A stretch of DNA of 37,729 nt from Thiotrichaceae bacterium (GCA_015490895.1 WFWY01000083.1:1-37729), one strand, 5' to 3'; shown: positions 7,894 through 17,746, numbered from the stretch's first letter. Translations and numbers: made by a program. Notes: generated by a model not told the origin, from the letters alone.

Positions 7894-10800
7894 TTATGCC
7901 AGTCTGTTACAAATTAAATCCACCTGTTCATACAGGGCTTTGAGCCGGGTCACCGCTGCCTGTCGTCTCGGGCTCCAGGTTTTTGACAAATAGACAATGA
8001 GAAAATGAATCCGCCGTAGTGCCCGTGCCTGGTTTTTTTCCGAAGCCGGATCTAGCAAGCGCACATAGGCTCGCCGCAGGTCAGATAGTGCAAGCCGTGA
8101 TGGTTGCCGCTGAATATTTAACAGCTTTAGCAACAGTCTGGTACGCAAAATAGCCTCCCGGGTAGAAAACATAGCCCGACTATCCAATGTCAAGTTCGTT
8201 GCTTCAAGCTGCGCCTTGAGTACCTGTAGCTGCTGCCGGTGCTGGCGATTTTTTTTACCCTTGTCACGACTGTTTATACCTAGCGAAACACTTACCGCTT
8301 CCAGCAATAACGCAGCATCATAACGCCCAGAACGCTCAAACACCTGCTGGCTATTATCCATAAAGCGCTGATATGCCAGGCGCATGAGCTGTCGCCCTGT
8401 GGGCAGATCGTATTCCAGTTTCACCTGTCCATAGTGCCGGTAGACATGCCCCTGCAATGTCAGCCGTTCCCTATTCTCACCCACCTCCAGTAACCGTTTG
8501 ATTTCTTTATCAGCGGTCTTGATATAATACTCATCAAACTCCGGCATGGTCGTAAACTTGCTATAAAACAGAAACATTTCTTCAGATAACCGGATTAATA
8601 ACCGCACCCGGTTCTCCAGCGCTTGCAAGGAAACATGAGCGTTATCCGCAACCATTGCCTGCTGATAACATTCCAGCGCTTTGACATCTTCGTTAACCCT
8701 GGCAAACACATTGCCCAGAGCCTCCAGCACCGCAGCTTCCCGCTTCCAGCTGTCCGGCAGTCCAGCCATGTGGAAACGTGCCTCCTGAGCGACTTTTCGG
8801 TTTTGCGCTACATTAAGCTCCGGCCTCGCACAGAAATTCTCTGCCCAGACAATCAGCTCTCTGGGGCTATGAAAAACATTCGTTTCTCGCGCTTGCCGGG
8901 TACTCTCGCTGGAACGAACCTGAGTCAGACGAAACTGGGGGTCACCATAAGCCTGGTAAGCTCCCCAGGTATTACTGCGCGGAAACTTGTTATAAACCGC
9001 CACCCGCGCCTGCTTACAAGCCTCACCAAAAGTATTGCCCTTGAGGATCATCTGCTCGTAAAACTGACCTGCAAACTCCAGTGCTGCATCATCATCCACT
9101 TCCCAGCCCGCAGCAATTACACACTTGGCACCGGCTTCGATGAAAGCAGTTCCCAGGCTGGCTGCCAATGAGGCGCGAGACTCGATTAAAAACAGGTTCT
9201 CTGAGGGGGGGTCTCCACCCTCATCAAACCGGGCTGTACGCATTATTCTGCCAAGATAACAGGCATTAATAAAAATCAGTTCAGGAATAAACTCCAGCTG
9301 TTGTACCTCATGATCTGTCAGAAATATTCCTTCACCCAGAACCATTCCTGCCAGTCCTTTCTTGTAGGATCGACCCGCATAAGATTCACCCGGTGGCACA
9401 TAGACACCATGCCCCGCCAAATGCAGTACCTGCACCTGAGCATTCATGACTTGCGAGACAATATCCACGCCACGGGAACGAATCATTACATGGGCTGCCG
9501 CGTCTAAAGTTGTCCCCCCGACCAGTTGCCTGAGCATTTCAGCTTCCTGCTGGGCACCTGGCAGTTCCGGCAATGAGGAAAGTGGATCCCCGACAATCAT
9601 AATGCGTTGGTTGATAATGGCAGGGCGACTCTTGTCAACCGTCGTATGTAACTTGCGAACTAGCCCTGTTTCAATGGCAAAGGGAGCCCCTCCTGTGTCA
9701 CCCTCATCACTGGGAACCAGCATTTCCCAGGGATATTGGGCAGCCTGTTTGTTAAGCAACAGAACAACCCCGTTATCATCCAGTACCTGGCCTTTAAACT
9801 CGTTTGGGATTAATAGTTTAAATAATGTTTGACTAAACTGGCGATTAAATACGGTCTGCCGTGTCGACTGTTTCACCAGCGTATCAATCAGTTGTGCCTG
9901 GGTATCCAGAATCGTGGTGCTCAGGCCTGCGCGTGCTGTCAGGGGTGAGAACGTCAGATTACCTTTCTTGTTGGCAATGACCTGAATATGTTGCCACCAG
10001 TCATCCTGTCCTTGCGAAGCGGCACGTTTGCGTAGTCCGCAAAGGGGAACAATCAACGGTTCAACACTGACATTCACATCCAGACGGGATTGTATTTTCT
10101 CCAGCGAACGCGCGGCACTGATCGCCACATCTTCATATAACTCCACAATATCCAGACGCATAATGGGTTCACAACGCATATCCACCAATACCTGATTTGC
10201 CTCTGACAGGGCACGCAACAAGGCCATCACACTATCTTCTATGGTGACCCCTCCTGAACCGGTTCCAATTAGCAGGCTGGCCAGAGCAATCGGCGGCATC
10301 TGGCCTGCCGCAAAACCACAATTCTGCCGCAGCTCACGCTGGTGCAAGCCATAGCTGATAAAGCCATTTTTCAAGGTCGATCGTAACTTGCGTACAGTGA
10401 GTGAGCCAATCGTCCCCAGCCCTACAACAACTGCGCCAAAAGCCGTTGTTTCCAGCCCTCGTTGTGTCACTACCTGCACACTCTCCAGCTCACCGGGGTA
10501 CAGGTTTTTGCGATACAGATCCGACAAACCACCTTCCAGTGCTTCATCAATGACAGCCTCGGCTGACTTGATACCATCCTGTAAATAATGGCCTACCAAA
10601 ACAGGCTGGGTGATATAGCGCAAATCACCACTCACAATACGGATTTGTGCAACTGGCAATTTCCTTGTCTGTTGAGGTGTGATTGCAACGCTTCGTGACC
10701 GTAGGACAACATTTTCAATATCGCTCTGATCCGGATACAGCAGAGAATAGCCCCCCGACTTGAGTTGCCGGTGTTTTAATGAGCGAGTGCTACGCGACAA

Positions 10801-13437
10801 AGGCCGGGTATGGCTAATCTGTTTGGTATCTCCTTTGATGACAAGTTCTGCCAATGCAGGAAACAAACCCGGCATAGCCAGCAAGTTGCCATGAATCCCC
10901 CCCATGTACCATATTTTTTCTTCGGGTATCCAGTCAGGAATTTCACTCCACCGGGCACTGCCATCACCTTCTGCTGTGGTTGAAAACACACCCGTGCTTT
11001 GCATGTCAATCGGTGTTCTCGGATAACTCCCGGCAAGATAATGTATCCGGTTGGTATATGCTGGCTGATGGTTGGGCTTGCTGCTCAGTTGCTTGTGTAA
11101 CGACCTGTTAGCCTGTTCCAGAGTGCTGGGCAGCATATCGACAAGACCGGGGAAACTGCTAAACAACTGCTGTAATTCCTCCACAGTGTTTTTGCGGTCT
11201 ATCAATGTCAGATAAGGTAATAACGGCGCAACGCCCTTGAGAAGTTCCAGTGCATAAAAAGTGCCGTTAAATGGCATTCCCGCCAAAAATAGCTGCATAT
11301 CGTGCTGCTGTATGAGCAGCTTTCTCAATGTTGCTGACTGGTGCAACGCACGTAATACAATATAGCCCCCGGTCGAGTGAGCAACGATTCGAACTGGCAG
11401 TGACGAATAGATATCGTAGCTGAGCGCCTGCTGTACAAATTTGGTGAACTCCCGGGCATTCTGTTCCGTTGATAGCCGCCAGTCATAGGGGAAGCTGACA
11501 ATCGTTTGTGCATGTCCTCTTTCCAGATAATCTGCAAACAGCTGATAACGACTTTCAATCCAGCCATCTGTCTGTGCCCGTGGTGTCTGTTGCAAACTAA
11601 GTTGCTCCAGCTTGCCGGCTGCAATACTTTCTGTTTTGAGCCAGACACGCTGCTGCTTTGCCAGTAAATGTGTGGCTGCGAAAGCAGGAACAATAATCGT
11701 GACACCCCGAGACTCTGGTCGTCGTCCGGAACGTAGCGGAACCAGGCTACCCAGCAGACCGGAGCGCGGCGAGTATGTCTTACCAGTAGCATTTTTCGGT
11801 AATGGTTTGAGGCCGTTATACAGCCCTTTCAGGCTGGTTTCATTCTTGAAATAGGAGAAATGATTCACATCCTTGCTTTTATCCAGCAGCAAGAGCGGTG
11901 TCTGACTACGGCGCAAGCCGCCTCGCATTGCGCCGGTTTCTACAACAAAGTCATTGCGTTCCCAGTAATAAGAATTACTTAACGCGACCAGTAAGGTTTG
12001 ACGGGAGAAACCATCAGCCTGTGCATTCCCTGCAATCACCGTCAAACGGGATTCAACTTTGCTGGCATGATCATTTAACAGACGAGTCAGTCCCCTGTTG
12101 GGTATCATACTCTCCAGCCCCGGTAACGCTTCCATCTGGAAGCGCTCTTTGGCGGCAATGATTGCAAAACTTTTGAGTGTATCGACCGTACGTGAAAGTT
12201 TCGGGTTAGTCAGGCGGGCAAACCACTGTACCGCTGTTGCCATCACACTCAAATAAAGATCCAGGCGACCACTGGCCAGCGTTGTGCCCCGCATCGGGCA
12301 CGCGACACGTACAAAACGCTCAACGACTGGTGCTTTTTCGACTAGCTGCCTGTTCAGTTGCCGTAATTCCTGTACGACAGCTTTTGGCACCTCATCATCA
12401 TAAGCGGAGGAAAAACGCTCAATATCCTGTTTTGAAATCGGCTGAACGGGGTTTCCCTGGTCATTTCCGGATTGCTCAACCATTGACAGACACAGCAATT
12501 CACCAACTAGCCCACCTCTGGAGTGAGAGAGCACATGCAACTGCTGACCTTTAGGCAATCGGCTCAAAATATCCCGTGCATTCTGAACAGGACTGCGGGT
12601 CAGGGTGTCATGCTCAAAAGCATACACCCGTCCAAAATAATAGCTATCGATAAAATCAAACCAGGCAGAACGCTGATCACGATTTTCGGCCTGGGAAGTA
12701 GCGGATGCTTCACTCCACCATAAATCACCAAAACTGCCTTCAGTGGAGGATGCTGTGCCATGAATCAGCAATAACAGCGGCTGCTCACTGGGGGGGAGTG
12801 TCTGTTGCGAATCAATGGCTTGCCACTTTTTCCCTGTGTGATCCCAGCGTAACATGCCCTCTTTTTCAGTTTGCAGACGTGTCACAAAATGATTGGCAAT
12901 AGCCTGTGTATCAACAGGCTTGCCATTCTGTTTATCGGCATTCAACCAGTCGATCTCTGGCAAACTGATCGTTTTAATAATATCCGTTAAACCACGGGAT
13001 AACGCAGGGTCTGCCACACCACTTATGGGAGTCGCAGCTGTTAACGTCAATCTCGAAGAAGATGATTCCGTAGCCGCCCTGGAGGCAGCGGGCTGCACCA
13101 GCGCCTGTAACTCATCCAGCCTGAGGTACAGTACACCGCCATCGACCAGCTCCACTTCGATAATTTGTCCAGCATCACAATCCAGCACTATCGGACTTGT
13201 ACTCGCCCCCCTAGAGCGGCGAAAGTCATAGGTTCTGGTCGCTGTTATGGTAAATAGCCCATCCGCCTGCTGACTGATAGCTGTGTATTTTTCTACGCCG
13301 GGTTCCGCTTCAAGTTTTCTACCACTACGTGTAACCGTAGCGAGAGGTGCTGCATACAGTGTGAGTTGAATAGTAGCCACTGATTCCTCGACTAGCTTGT
13401 AGGGACTGTACTTACCGCTCTTGCAAGACGGAAGCAT
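7894..13437 (-). CDS. Giant protein: two alpha/beta-hydrolase domains, CHAT protease domain and helical tail
   Basis: 1,847 residues. The start at 13437 has GAGG 5 bases upstream. Residues 1-130 look beta-rich and have no recognised family. Hydrolase 1 (about 215-500) shows LLLIHG (oxyanion strand) and a nucleophile elbow SHSRGG with S306. Hydrolase 2 (about 575-870) shows a PYDWR motif and the elbow AHSTGG with S688, as in LCAT-like lipases. At about 930-1130 is a region with VVVGLGTIGSLT and LLIGTGSGG strings that faintly recalls the N-terminal domain of M17 aminopeptidases. The CHAT domain (about 1180-1505) has the caspase-type pair H1343 in HLAGHG and C1393 in FINACYLGR. The tail is helical with at least one TPR-like pair near 1566-1600. 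No signal peptide or membrane segment, so cytoplasmic. Function unknown; conflict, lipid or protease signalling are inferences. Confidence 0.85.
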   Translation of the reverse strand: MLPSCKSGKYSPYKLVEESVATIQLTLYAAPLATVTRSGRKLEAEPGVEKYTAISQQADGLFTITATRTYDFRRSRGASTSPIVLDCDAGQIIEVELVDGGVLYLRLDELQALVQPAASRAATESSSSRLTLTAATPISGVADPALSRGLTDIIKTISLPEIDWLNADKQNGKPVDTQAIANHFVTRLQTEKEGMLRWDHTGKKWQAIDSQQTLPPSEQPLLLLIHGTASSTEGSFGDLWWSEASATSQAENRDQRSAWFDFIDSYYFGRVYAFEHDTLTRSPVQNARDILSRLPKGQQLHVLSHSRGGLVGELLCLSMVEQSGNDQGNPVQPISKQDIERFSSAYDDEVPKAVVQELRQLNRQLVEKAPVVERFVRVACPMRGTTLASGRLDLYLSVMATAVQWFARLTNPKLSRTVDTLKSFAIIAAKERFQMEALPGLESMIPNRGLTRLLNDHASKVESRLTVIAGNAQADGFSRQTLLVALSNSYYWERNDFVVETGAMRGGLRRSQTPLLLLDKSKDVNHFSYFKNETSLKGLYNGLKPLPKNATGKTYSPRSGLLGSLVPLRSGRRPESRGVTIIVPAFAATHLLAKQQRVWLKTESIAAGKLEQLSLQQTPRAQTDGWIESRYQLFADYLERGHAQTIVSFPYDWRLSTEQNAREFTKFVQQALSYDIYSSLPVRIVAHSTGGYIVLRALHQSATLRKLLIQQHDMQLFLAGMPFNGTFYALELLKGVAPLLPYLTLIDRKNTVEELQQLFSSFPGLVDMLPSTLEQANRSLHKQLSSKPNHQPAYTNRIHYLAGSYPRTPIDMQSTGVFSTTAEGDGSARWSEIPDWIPEEKIWYMGGIHGNLLAMPGLFPALAELVIKGDTKQISHTRPLSRSTRSLKHRQLKSGGYSLLYPDQSDIENVVLRSRSVAITPQQTRKLPVAQIRIVSGDLRYITQPVLVGHYLQDGIKSAEAVIDEALEGGLSDLYRKNLYPGELESVQVVTQRGLETTAFGAVVVGLGTIGSLTVRKLRSTLKNGFISYGLHQRELRQNCGFAAGQMPPIALASLLIGTGSGGVTIEDSVMALLRALSEANQVLVDMRCEPIMRLDIVELYEDVAISAARSLEKIQSRLDVNVSVEPLIVPLCGLRKRAASQGQDDWWQHIQVIANKKGNLTFSPLTARAGLSTTILDTQAQLIDTLVKQSTRQTVFNRQFSQTLFKLLIPNEFKGQVLDDNGVVLLLNKQAAQYPWEMLVPSDEGDTGGAPFAIETGLVRKLHTTVDKSRPAIINQRIMIVGDPLSSLPELPGAQQEAEMLRQLVGGTTLDAAAHVMIRSRGVDIVSQVMNAQVQVLHLAGHGVYVPPGESYAGRSYKKGLAGMVLGEGIFLTDHEVQQLEFIPELIFINACYLGRIMRTARFDEGGDPPSENLFLIESRASLAASLGTAFIEAGAKCVIAAGWEVDDDAALEFAGQFYEQMILKGNTFGEACKQARVAVYNKFPRSNTWGAYQAYGDPQFRLTQVRSSESTRQARETNVFHSPRELIVWAENFCARPELNVAQNRKVAQEARFHMAGLPDSWKREAAVLEALGNVFARVNEDVKALECYQQAMVADNAHVSLQALENRVRLLIRLSEEMFLFYSKFTTMPEFDEYYIKTADKEIKRLLEVGENRERLTLQGHVYRHYGQVKLEYDLPTGRQLMRLAYQRFMDNSQQVFERSGRYDAALLLEAVSVSLGINSRDKGKKNRQHRQQLQVLKAQLEATNLTLDSRAMFSTREAILRTRLLLKLLNIQRQPSRLALSDLRRAYVRLLDPASEKNQARALRRIHFLIVYLSKTWSPRRQAAVTRLKALYEQVDLICNRLA

Positions 13438-13858
13438 CTAAACCTCATAATCACAATGAAAAATAATATGTAATGATCTGTTTTATAACACTCTTGACGG
13501 CATATCCTTTACCGTAGCATACTCTCCATATTGAGTACAGAATCTGGTCACAATGTCGAATGAGGTATCAGCACTAAGCATGACAGATAGATTGCTTATA
13601 AAATGAGCTAAATGGCTTGTTATATATGAGAGATACCGATACCCTTGTGAGAATCTTTATAAACCATGCCGAAGGATTACAGATCATTGCCTTTTGCCCG
13701 CTTTCTGTGTTGAATGAGTTTTACAACCGTCACGACGTTGCTACGACGCTCACTGTCCACCCGCCTTGTACTCCGTACTCAGGCAACACTTCTGGTTAAT
13801 AGAGATTTTCTTTATTGAACAACTAAGTAACGATAATTGACTAACAACGCCAACTCAT
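13438..13858. other. Divergent intergenic region between CHAT gene and response regulator
   Basis: 421 bases shared by two divergent genes, so both promoters are expected here. A 60-codon frame at 13617-13799 has no recognisable homology or ribosome site and is not called. No repeat of the MITE family was found. Confidence 0.5.
13494..13523 (+). promoter_or_regulatory. Candidate sigma70 promoter towards the response regulator
   Basis: TTGACG at 13494-13499 is followed after 18 bases by CATACT (13518-13523). The -35 is good and the -10 moderate. It would give a leader of over 300 bases before the regulator, so a closer promoter may also exist. Confidence 0.3.
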
Positions 13859-14554
13859 ATGCCAACAGCTTCTACCATTCTTTTTGTCGATGATGAAAAA
13901 CATGAGACCAAATATTTCAAAAAAGCACTTTGCCAGCATTTTTTGATAGAAACTGCAGACAGTGTTGACGCTGCTATCACGCTGCTTAATGAAAAACATG
14001 ACGAAATCGCGGTCGTCATTACTGACCAGCGGATGCCAAAACAGCTGGGAGTTGAGTTATTACACTACACACAAACGCATTACCCCCATATTGTGCGTAT
14101 GTTGACCACCGCTTTTTGTGACTTCGATAGTGCTGTGGATGCCATTAATAAAGCAGAGGTTTTCCGCTATATCCCCAAACCCTGGGATCTTGATGTGCTT
14201 GAAGATGCTTTACATCATGCCCTGCAACGCTTTCACTCCCTGCAAAAGGATTCGGGCAGCACGCTGGAAAACAATCTCATCACTGAAATGCGGGATGACT
14301 GTGAACACTGGTTAATGTATGCCATTCACGCCTATGGCGATGAAAATGTCTATCGTAGTGGTATTGAAGCACTATCCTGCCGCTACCATATCCTGATTAA
14401 CAGTCACTTCAAGGGTGAAGCTGCCAAAAGGCTCCTTGCAAACATGGATACTATTATTGCAGATAATTTTCTCAGTACAGAAGTACTTCAACAACTAAAC
14501 AGTCAAAAGGACGAAGGGTTTGGAGTCAGTCATTCAAGCCGTAAAACTCATTAG
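13859..14554 (+). CDS. Response regulator with unrecognised C-terminal domain
   Basis: The receiver domain covers residues 1-125. The acidic pocket is D11/D12, the phosphoacceptor is D56 in ITDQRMP, and the switch residues are T84 and K107 in YIPKPW. The ALQRF helix end resembles RpfG/HD-GYP-type regulators, but no HD-GYP, GGDEF or DNA-binding domain follows. Residues 126-231 are mainly helical and carry a segment with W, H and Y residues (HWLMYAIHAYGDENVY) that I cannot assign. No histidine kinase gene is adjacent. It reads away from the CHAT gene; shared regulation is possible but not shown. Confidence 0.85.
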   Translation: MPTASTILFVDDEKHETKYFKKALCQHFLIETADSVDAAITLLNEKHDEIAVVITDQRMPKQLGVELLHYTQTHYPHIVRMLTTAFCDFDSAVDAINKAEVFRYIPKPWDLDVLEDALHHALQRFHSLQKDSGSTLENNLITEMRDDCEHWLMYAIHAYGDENVYRSGIEALSCRYHILINSHFKGEAAKRLLANMDTIIADNFLSTEVLQQLNSQKDEGFGVSHSSRKTH

Positions 14555-14621
14555 CCTCTCTGGTGAATGCGCTGCGTTTGTTCCAATAATCTCACCTTGT
14601 GACTACGTAAAGGACTAATTT

Positions 14622-14687
14622 ACAGGTTGGCTGACACGAAGCCCAACAAATCACGCCATGTTGAGCTTCGTGCCAGCGCCAACCTGT
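14622..14687. terminator. Large two-part hairpin between convergent genes
   Basis: The outer arms ACAGGTTGGC (14622-14631) and GCCAACCTGT (14678-14687) are perfect. The inner arms CACGAAGCCCAACA (14635-14648) and TGTTGAGCTTCGTG (14659-14672) have one mismatch. The loop is AATCACGCCA. It sits between the 3' ends of the response regulator and the DAB operon, so it can stop both transcripts. Its arms resemble the hairpin at 7777-7851. Confidence 0.65.
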
Positions 14688-14720
14688 CATTCAAGCTTCC
14701 AGAGTACTGACACCGGAACT

Positions 14721-16211
14721 TTAGCGTCCTGCTTGCAACCCGGAAAGCCACGCATTCAAGGTTACTTCCATCACATCAAGTACCAGAGCAGGAAATAAGC
14801 CACCAATAAATACAAGCAGCAGAAAAACAACCATTATCAGGCTTTCCCGATACTGCAAGTCTTTTGCTTCTGCCACTACCTGATGGGTAACCGGCCCCAA
14901 AAAACTCTGTCGGTAAATAGTAAATAGATAAACCGCACCCAACACCATGCCCAGCAAGGCAGCCAGACCTGCCCCGGTGTGGCTAGTCAATACGCTGATC
15001 AACATCATGAATTCAGCCGGAAAACCACTGGTACCTGGAATGCCAATACTGGCAATACCCAGCAGAAAGAAAAAGGCGGCCAACAAAGGCATGGTGCTGA
15101 CCACGCCGCCCAGACTAATTACTTCTGTCGAGTGAGTACGGGCATAGAGGAAACCGGCCAGCAGAAACAGACCACCTGATATAAGTGTAAAATTCAGCAA
15201 CTGGAAGACTGCCCCCTGGACTCCCTGTATATCAAAAGAAGCGATACTCAATACCACCAGACCAACATGACTCATGCTGGAATAGGCCAGCATACTGCGT
15301 AAATTGCTTTGTTGCATTGCCATGAGTGCGCCATAGAGGATACCGATCAGCCCTAACCCGGCCAGTAACCAGTGAAATTGCAGGGCAGCATCTGGAGCCA
15401 GTGGAATAGTGAAACGAATCAAGCCATAGGCACCTAGCTTGAGTCCGGTCATGATCACGCCTATAGCCACCGGCCCTTCCAGGGTCAGTACCGGTAGCCA
15501 GGTATGAAACGGGAACAACGGAATTTTGAAGGTAAAACCCACAAACAGTAAGAAAAAGACCAGTACCTGCTGTGACGTCGGCAGGGGATGTTCGCGCAGG
15601 AGGGCATAATCAAAGACCAAAGGAGTTTCACTAGCCGTAACATCTCCCAGAGCCAACAATACAAATCCAAACAGTAAAGGTATACCACCGGCCATCATAA
15701 GCAGGATATATTTCGTTGCTGCATAACGGCGGTTAGGTCCCTTGCCCCACAAGGCAATCAGGAAATACGCCGGGATCAGGGTTAGCTCCCAGAACAGCAT
15801 AAACAGAATTGTATCCGTTGCCGTAAAAATACCCAGTGTGGTTGCCTGTAAAAGTAACAACAAGGAGTAATACACGCGCGGCATAATATGTATCCGTTTC
15901 CATGATGCCAGAATCATGGTCACAAACATTAAAGTTGTCAGGGGTAAAAATAGTATGGAAAGTCCATCAACACCAACCCGGTAATGAATATTCAGTGTCG
16001 GTATCCAGGAGTATGTTTCAACAAACTGAAAAGCGGCACTTTGCTCATCAAAACCCGTCAACATCAGCACCGACAACAGTAAGCCGGCAACCGAAGTTAG
16101 CAGGGCAATACGTCTTGCCATTACCGTTGCCCTGAATATCCAGATCGCCGCTACCCCCACTACCATGAACAGAAGTAACAGGCTAATCAGAGGTAAAGAT
16201 GCCAGGTTCAT
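14721..16211 (-). CDS. NuoM/MrpD-type ion-translocating membrane subunit, last gene of the DAB operon
   Basis: A 496-residue polytopic protein of the proton-conducting antiporter family (NuoM type), with about 13-14 membrane segments. Family landmarks are GVDGLSILF, the charged residue in FWELTLIP, the FPFHTWLPVLTLEGPVAIGV loop and lysine in GLKLGAYGLIRF. Its ATG at 16211 overlaps the stop of the gene before it by one base (TAATG), so translation is coupled. It is not part of a complex I operon: no nuoA-K or NADH module is nearby. It probably helps drive DabA/DabB transport or works as an ion channel beside it. Confidence 0.88.
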   Translation of the reverse strand: MNLASLPLISLLLLFMVVGVAAIWIFRATVMARRIALLTSVAGLLLSVLMLTGFDEQSAAFQFVETYSWIPTLNIHYRVGVDGLSILFLPLTTLMFVTMILASWKRIHIMPRVYYSLLLLLQATTLGIFTATDTILFMLFWELTLIPAYFLIALWGKGPNRRYAATKYILLMMAGGIPLLFGFVLLALGDVTASETPLVFDYALLREHPLPTSQQVLVFFLLFVGFTFKIPLFPFHTWLPVLTLEGPVAIGVIMTGLKLGAYGLIRFTIPLAPDAALQFHWLLAGLGLIGILYGALMAMQQSNLRSMLAYSSMSHVGLVVLSIASFDIQGVQGAVFQLLNFTLISGGLFLLAGFLYARTHSTEVISLGGVVSTMPLLAAFFFLLGIASIGIPGTSGFPAEFMMLISVLTSHTGAGLAALLGMVLGAVYLFTIYRQSFLGPVTHQVVAEAKDLQYRESLIMVVFLLLVFIGGLFPALVLDVMEVTLNAWLSGLQAGR

Positions 16212-17746
16212 TATTCAACACCTTCCACATGATACAGGCTATACAGGTTCTCTAGCGGGGCATCAATGAGATGAAGCCAGGGCTCAGAATGAAAACCGGC
16301 AGTGACCAAAACAGCCAGTAACAGGAGGGCGACAGCCCGCTCGCTCCAGGTGGTTTTCTCAAGATAAGAGGTGTTAACGGGAGCCTCTCTCGGCGTTAAA
16401 AATGCCCGCTGAAATGACCACAGTAAAAAGCCCGCTGCAATCACATTGCCCAGTGCAGCTACCACTGTAATCAGTGCTCCAAAACGCTCCATAGCCGCTT
16501 CCAATACCAGGTGTGCAGCATCAAAGCCTGGTGTGCCTGGCATACCAACAATGGCCAGCCCTGCAATCAAAAAGGTCACACCAATCAGAGGGATGGTATC
16601 AAACAACCCTCCCAGACGACTTAGTAACAGGCTCTTGCTGCGACGAAAAACAAAACCCGACATAAACACCAGGCCAACCATGGCCAGCCCGAAGTTTGCA
16701 GAAAGCAGAACGCTTCCCTGAAATGCAGTATGTCCCAGACTAAATAGCCCAATGATCAAAATACTGGTATGTGAAATGACTGCAAATGCCAGTAAACGCC
16801 GTAAATTCTTTTGCATAAACGCGAGAAGGGCTGCATAAAACACACCCACCACAGCAAAAGCAATAACATAATTCTGCCATTGCTGAATGGCTTCGGGAGT
16901 CAGCGGCAGTACAAACCGTAACAGCCCAAAGATACCCACCTTGATACCAATCATAACCGCCGGCGCCAGAGCCACGTTGCCATGGGTAGTGAAAACGGGT
17001 AGCCAGCCATGTAACGGAAACAAAGGAATACGAATAGCCAGTCCATAAAACAGCAAGAAGAAAATGACTGTTTGCAGGGGTGCTGGAATAGACAGTTTCA
17101 CCAGGTCAAACAGGTCAAAGCTCCATTTCCCTCCGGGAACGACATCAGAGTAATACCAGCCTAGCGTCATGACGCCTGCGAAAAAGAGCAACAAGGCCAC
17201 CAGCATGAACTGAATGTAACGTGCCCGTGCCAGATCCTTCTCCGGAGAACTTGCCCAGTGCAACAGCAGGTAGGCAACCAGCACCAGCTCAAGCGCTGAA
17301 AATACTACAAACCAGAGCAGGTTCATTGTGGTAAACAAAGTCATAAGAATGGCTTCGATTGCCAGCAATGTCGGCATTAACCTGTATATCTCCTGTATCT
17401 GACGTGCCAGTGAATACAATACCAGCATGATAAAGACAAACGCACTTAGCAAAATAAATAACAGGCTAACACCGTCAACCGCTGCATGATAACCCGGTAA
17501 CAGACCCCAGTACTCGGCATACTGCATCATTGTCGTCTGACGATCAAAACCGTGATACAAAAAAATGCTTAGTATCAGCTCGATACTCACCGCCGCCACC
17601 GTGATCAACTTCACGAACAGTTCCCGACGCTGAAAAGCCAGAACAAGCAGTGCCGCCAGCAAAGGCACTAGCTGTAATACAGACAATACCGGAAAATCAA
17701 GCTGTGTTTGCCACAGGCTCTCTGTTAGCGTGTATTGCGATGTCAT
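16211..17746 (-). CDS. NuoM-like ion-translocating membrane subunit of the DAB operon
   Basis: 511 residues, a second antiporter-type subunit. AVDGVSLLF, the glutamate in SALELVLVAYLLL, FPLHGWLPVFTTHGNVAL and lysine in GIKVGIFGLLRF mark the family, but the HGNVAL loop and the ALEL helix are more divergent than in its two paralogs. Its ATG overlaps the dabB stop by one base (TAATG). It lies between dabB and another NuoM-like gene, so all three are probably made in fixed ratio as one membrane complex. Confidence 0.86.
   Translation of the reverse strand: MTSQYTLTESLWQTQLDFPVLSVLQLVPLLAALLVLAFQRRELFVKLITVAAVSIELILSIFLYHGFDRQTTMMQYAEYWGLLPGYHAAVDGVSLLFILLSAFVFIMLVLYSLARQIQEIYRLMPTLLAIEAILMTLFTTMNLLWFVVFSALELVLVAYLLLHWASSPEKDLARARYIQFMLVALLLFFAGVMTLGWYYSDVVPGGKWSFDLFDLVKLSIPAPLQTVIFFLLFYGLAIRIPLFPLHGWLPVFTTHGNVALAPAVMIGIKVGIFGLLRFVLPLTPEAIQQWQNYVIAFAVVGVFYAALLAFMQKNLRRLLAFAVISHTSILIIGLFSLGHTAFQGSVLLSANFGLAMVGLVFMSGFVFRRSKSLLLSRLGGLFDTIPLIGVTFLIAGLAIVGMPGTPGFDAAHLVLEAAMERFGALITVVAALGNVIAAGFLLWSFQRAFLTPREAPVNTSYLEKTTWSERAVALLLLAVLVTAGFHSEPWLHLIDAPLENLYSLYHVEGVE

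Noticed and set aside
8623-9171. 182-codon frame antisense to the CHAT gene
   Set aside because: It is opposite conserved CHAT coding sequence whose motifs are intact; a shadow frame.
13617-13799. 60-codon frame between the CHAT gene and the response regulator
   Set aside because: No ribosome site, no recognisable homology and low-complexity composition.
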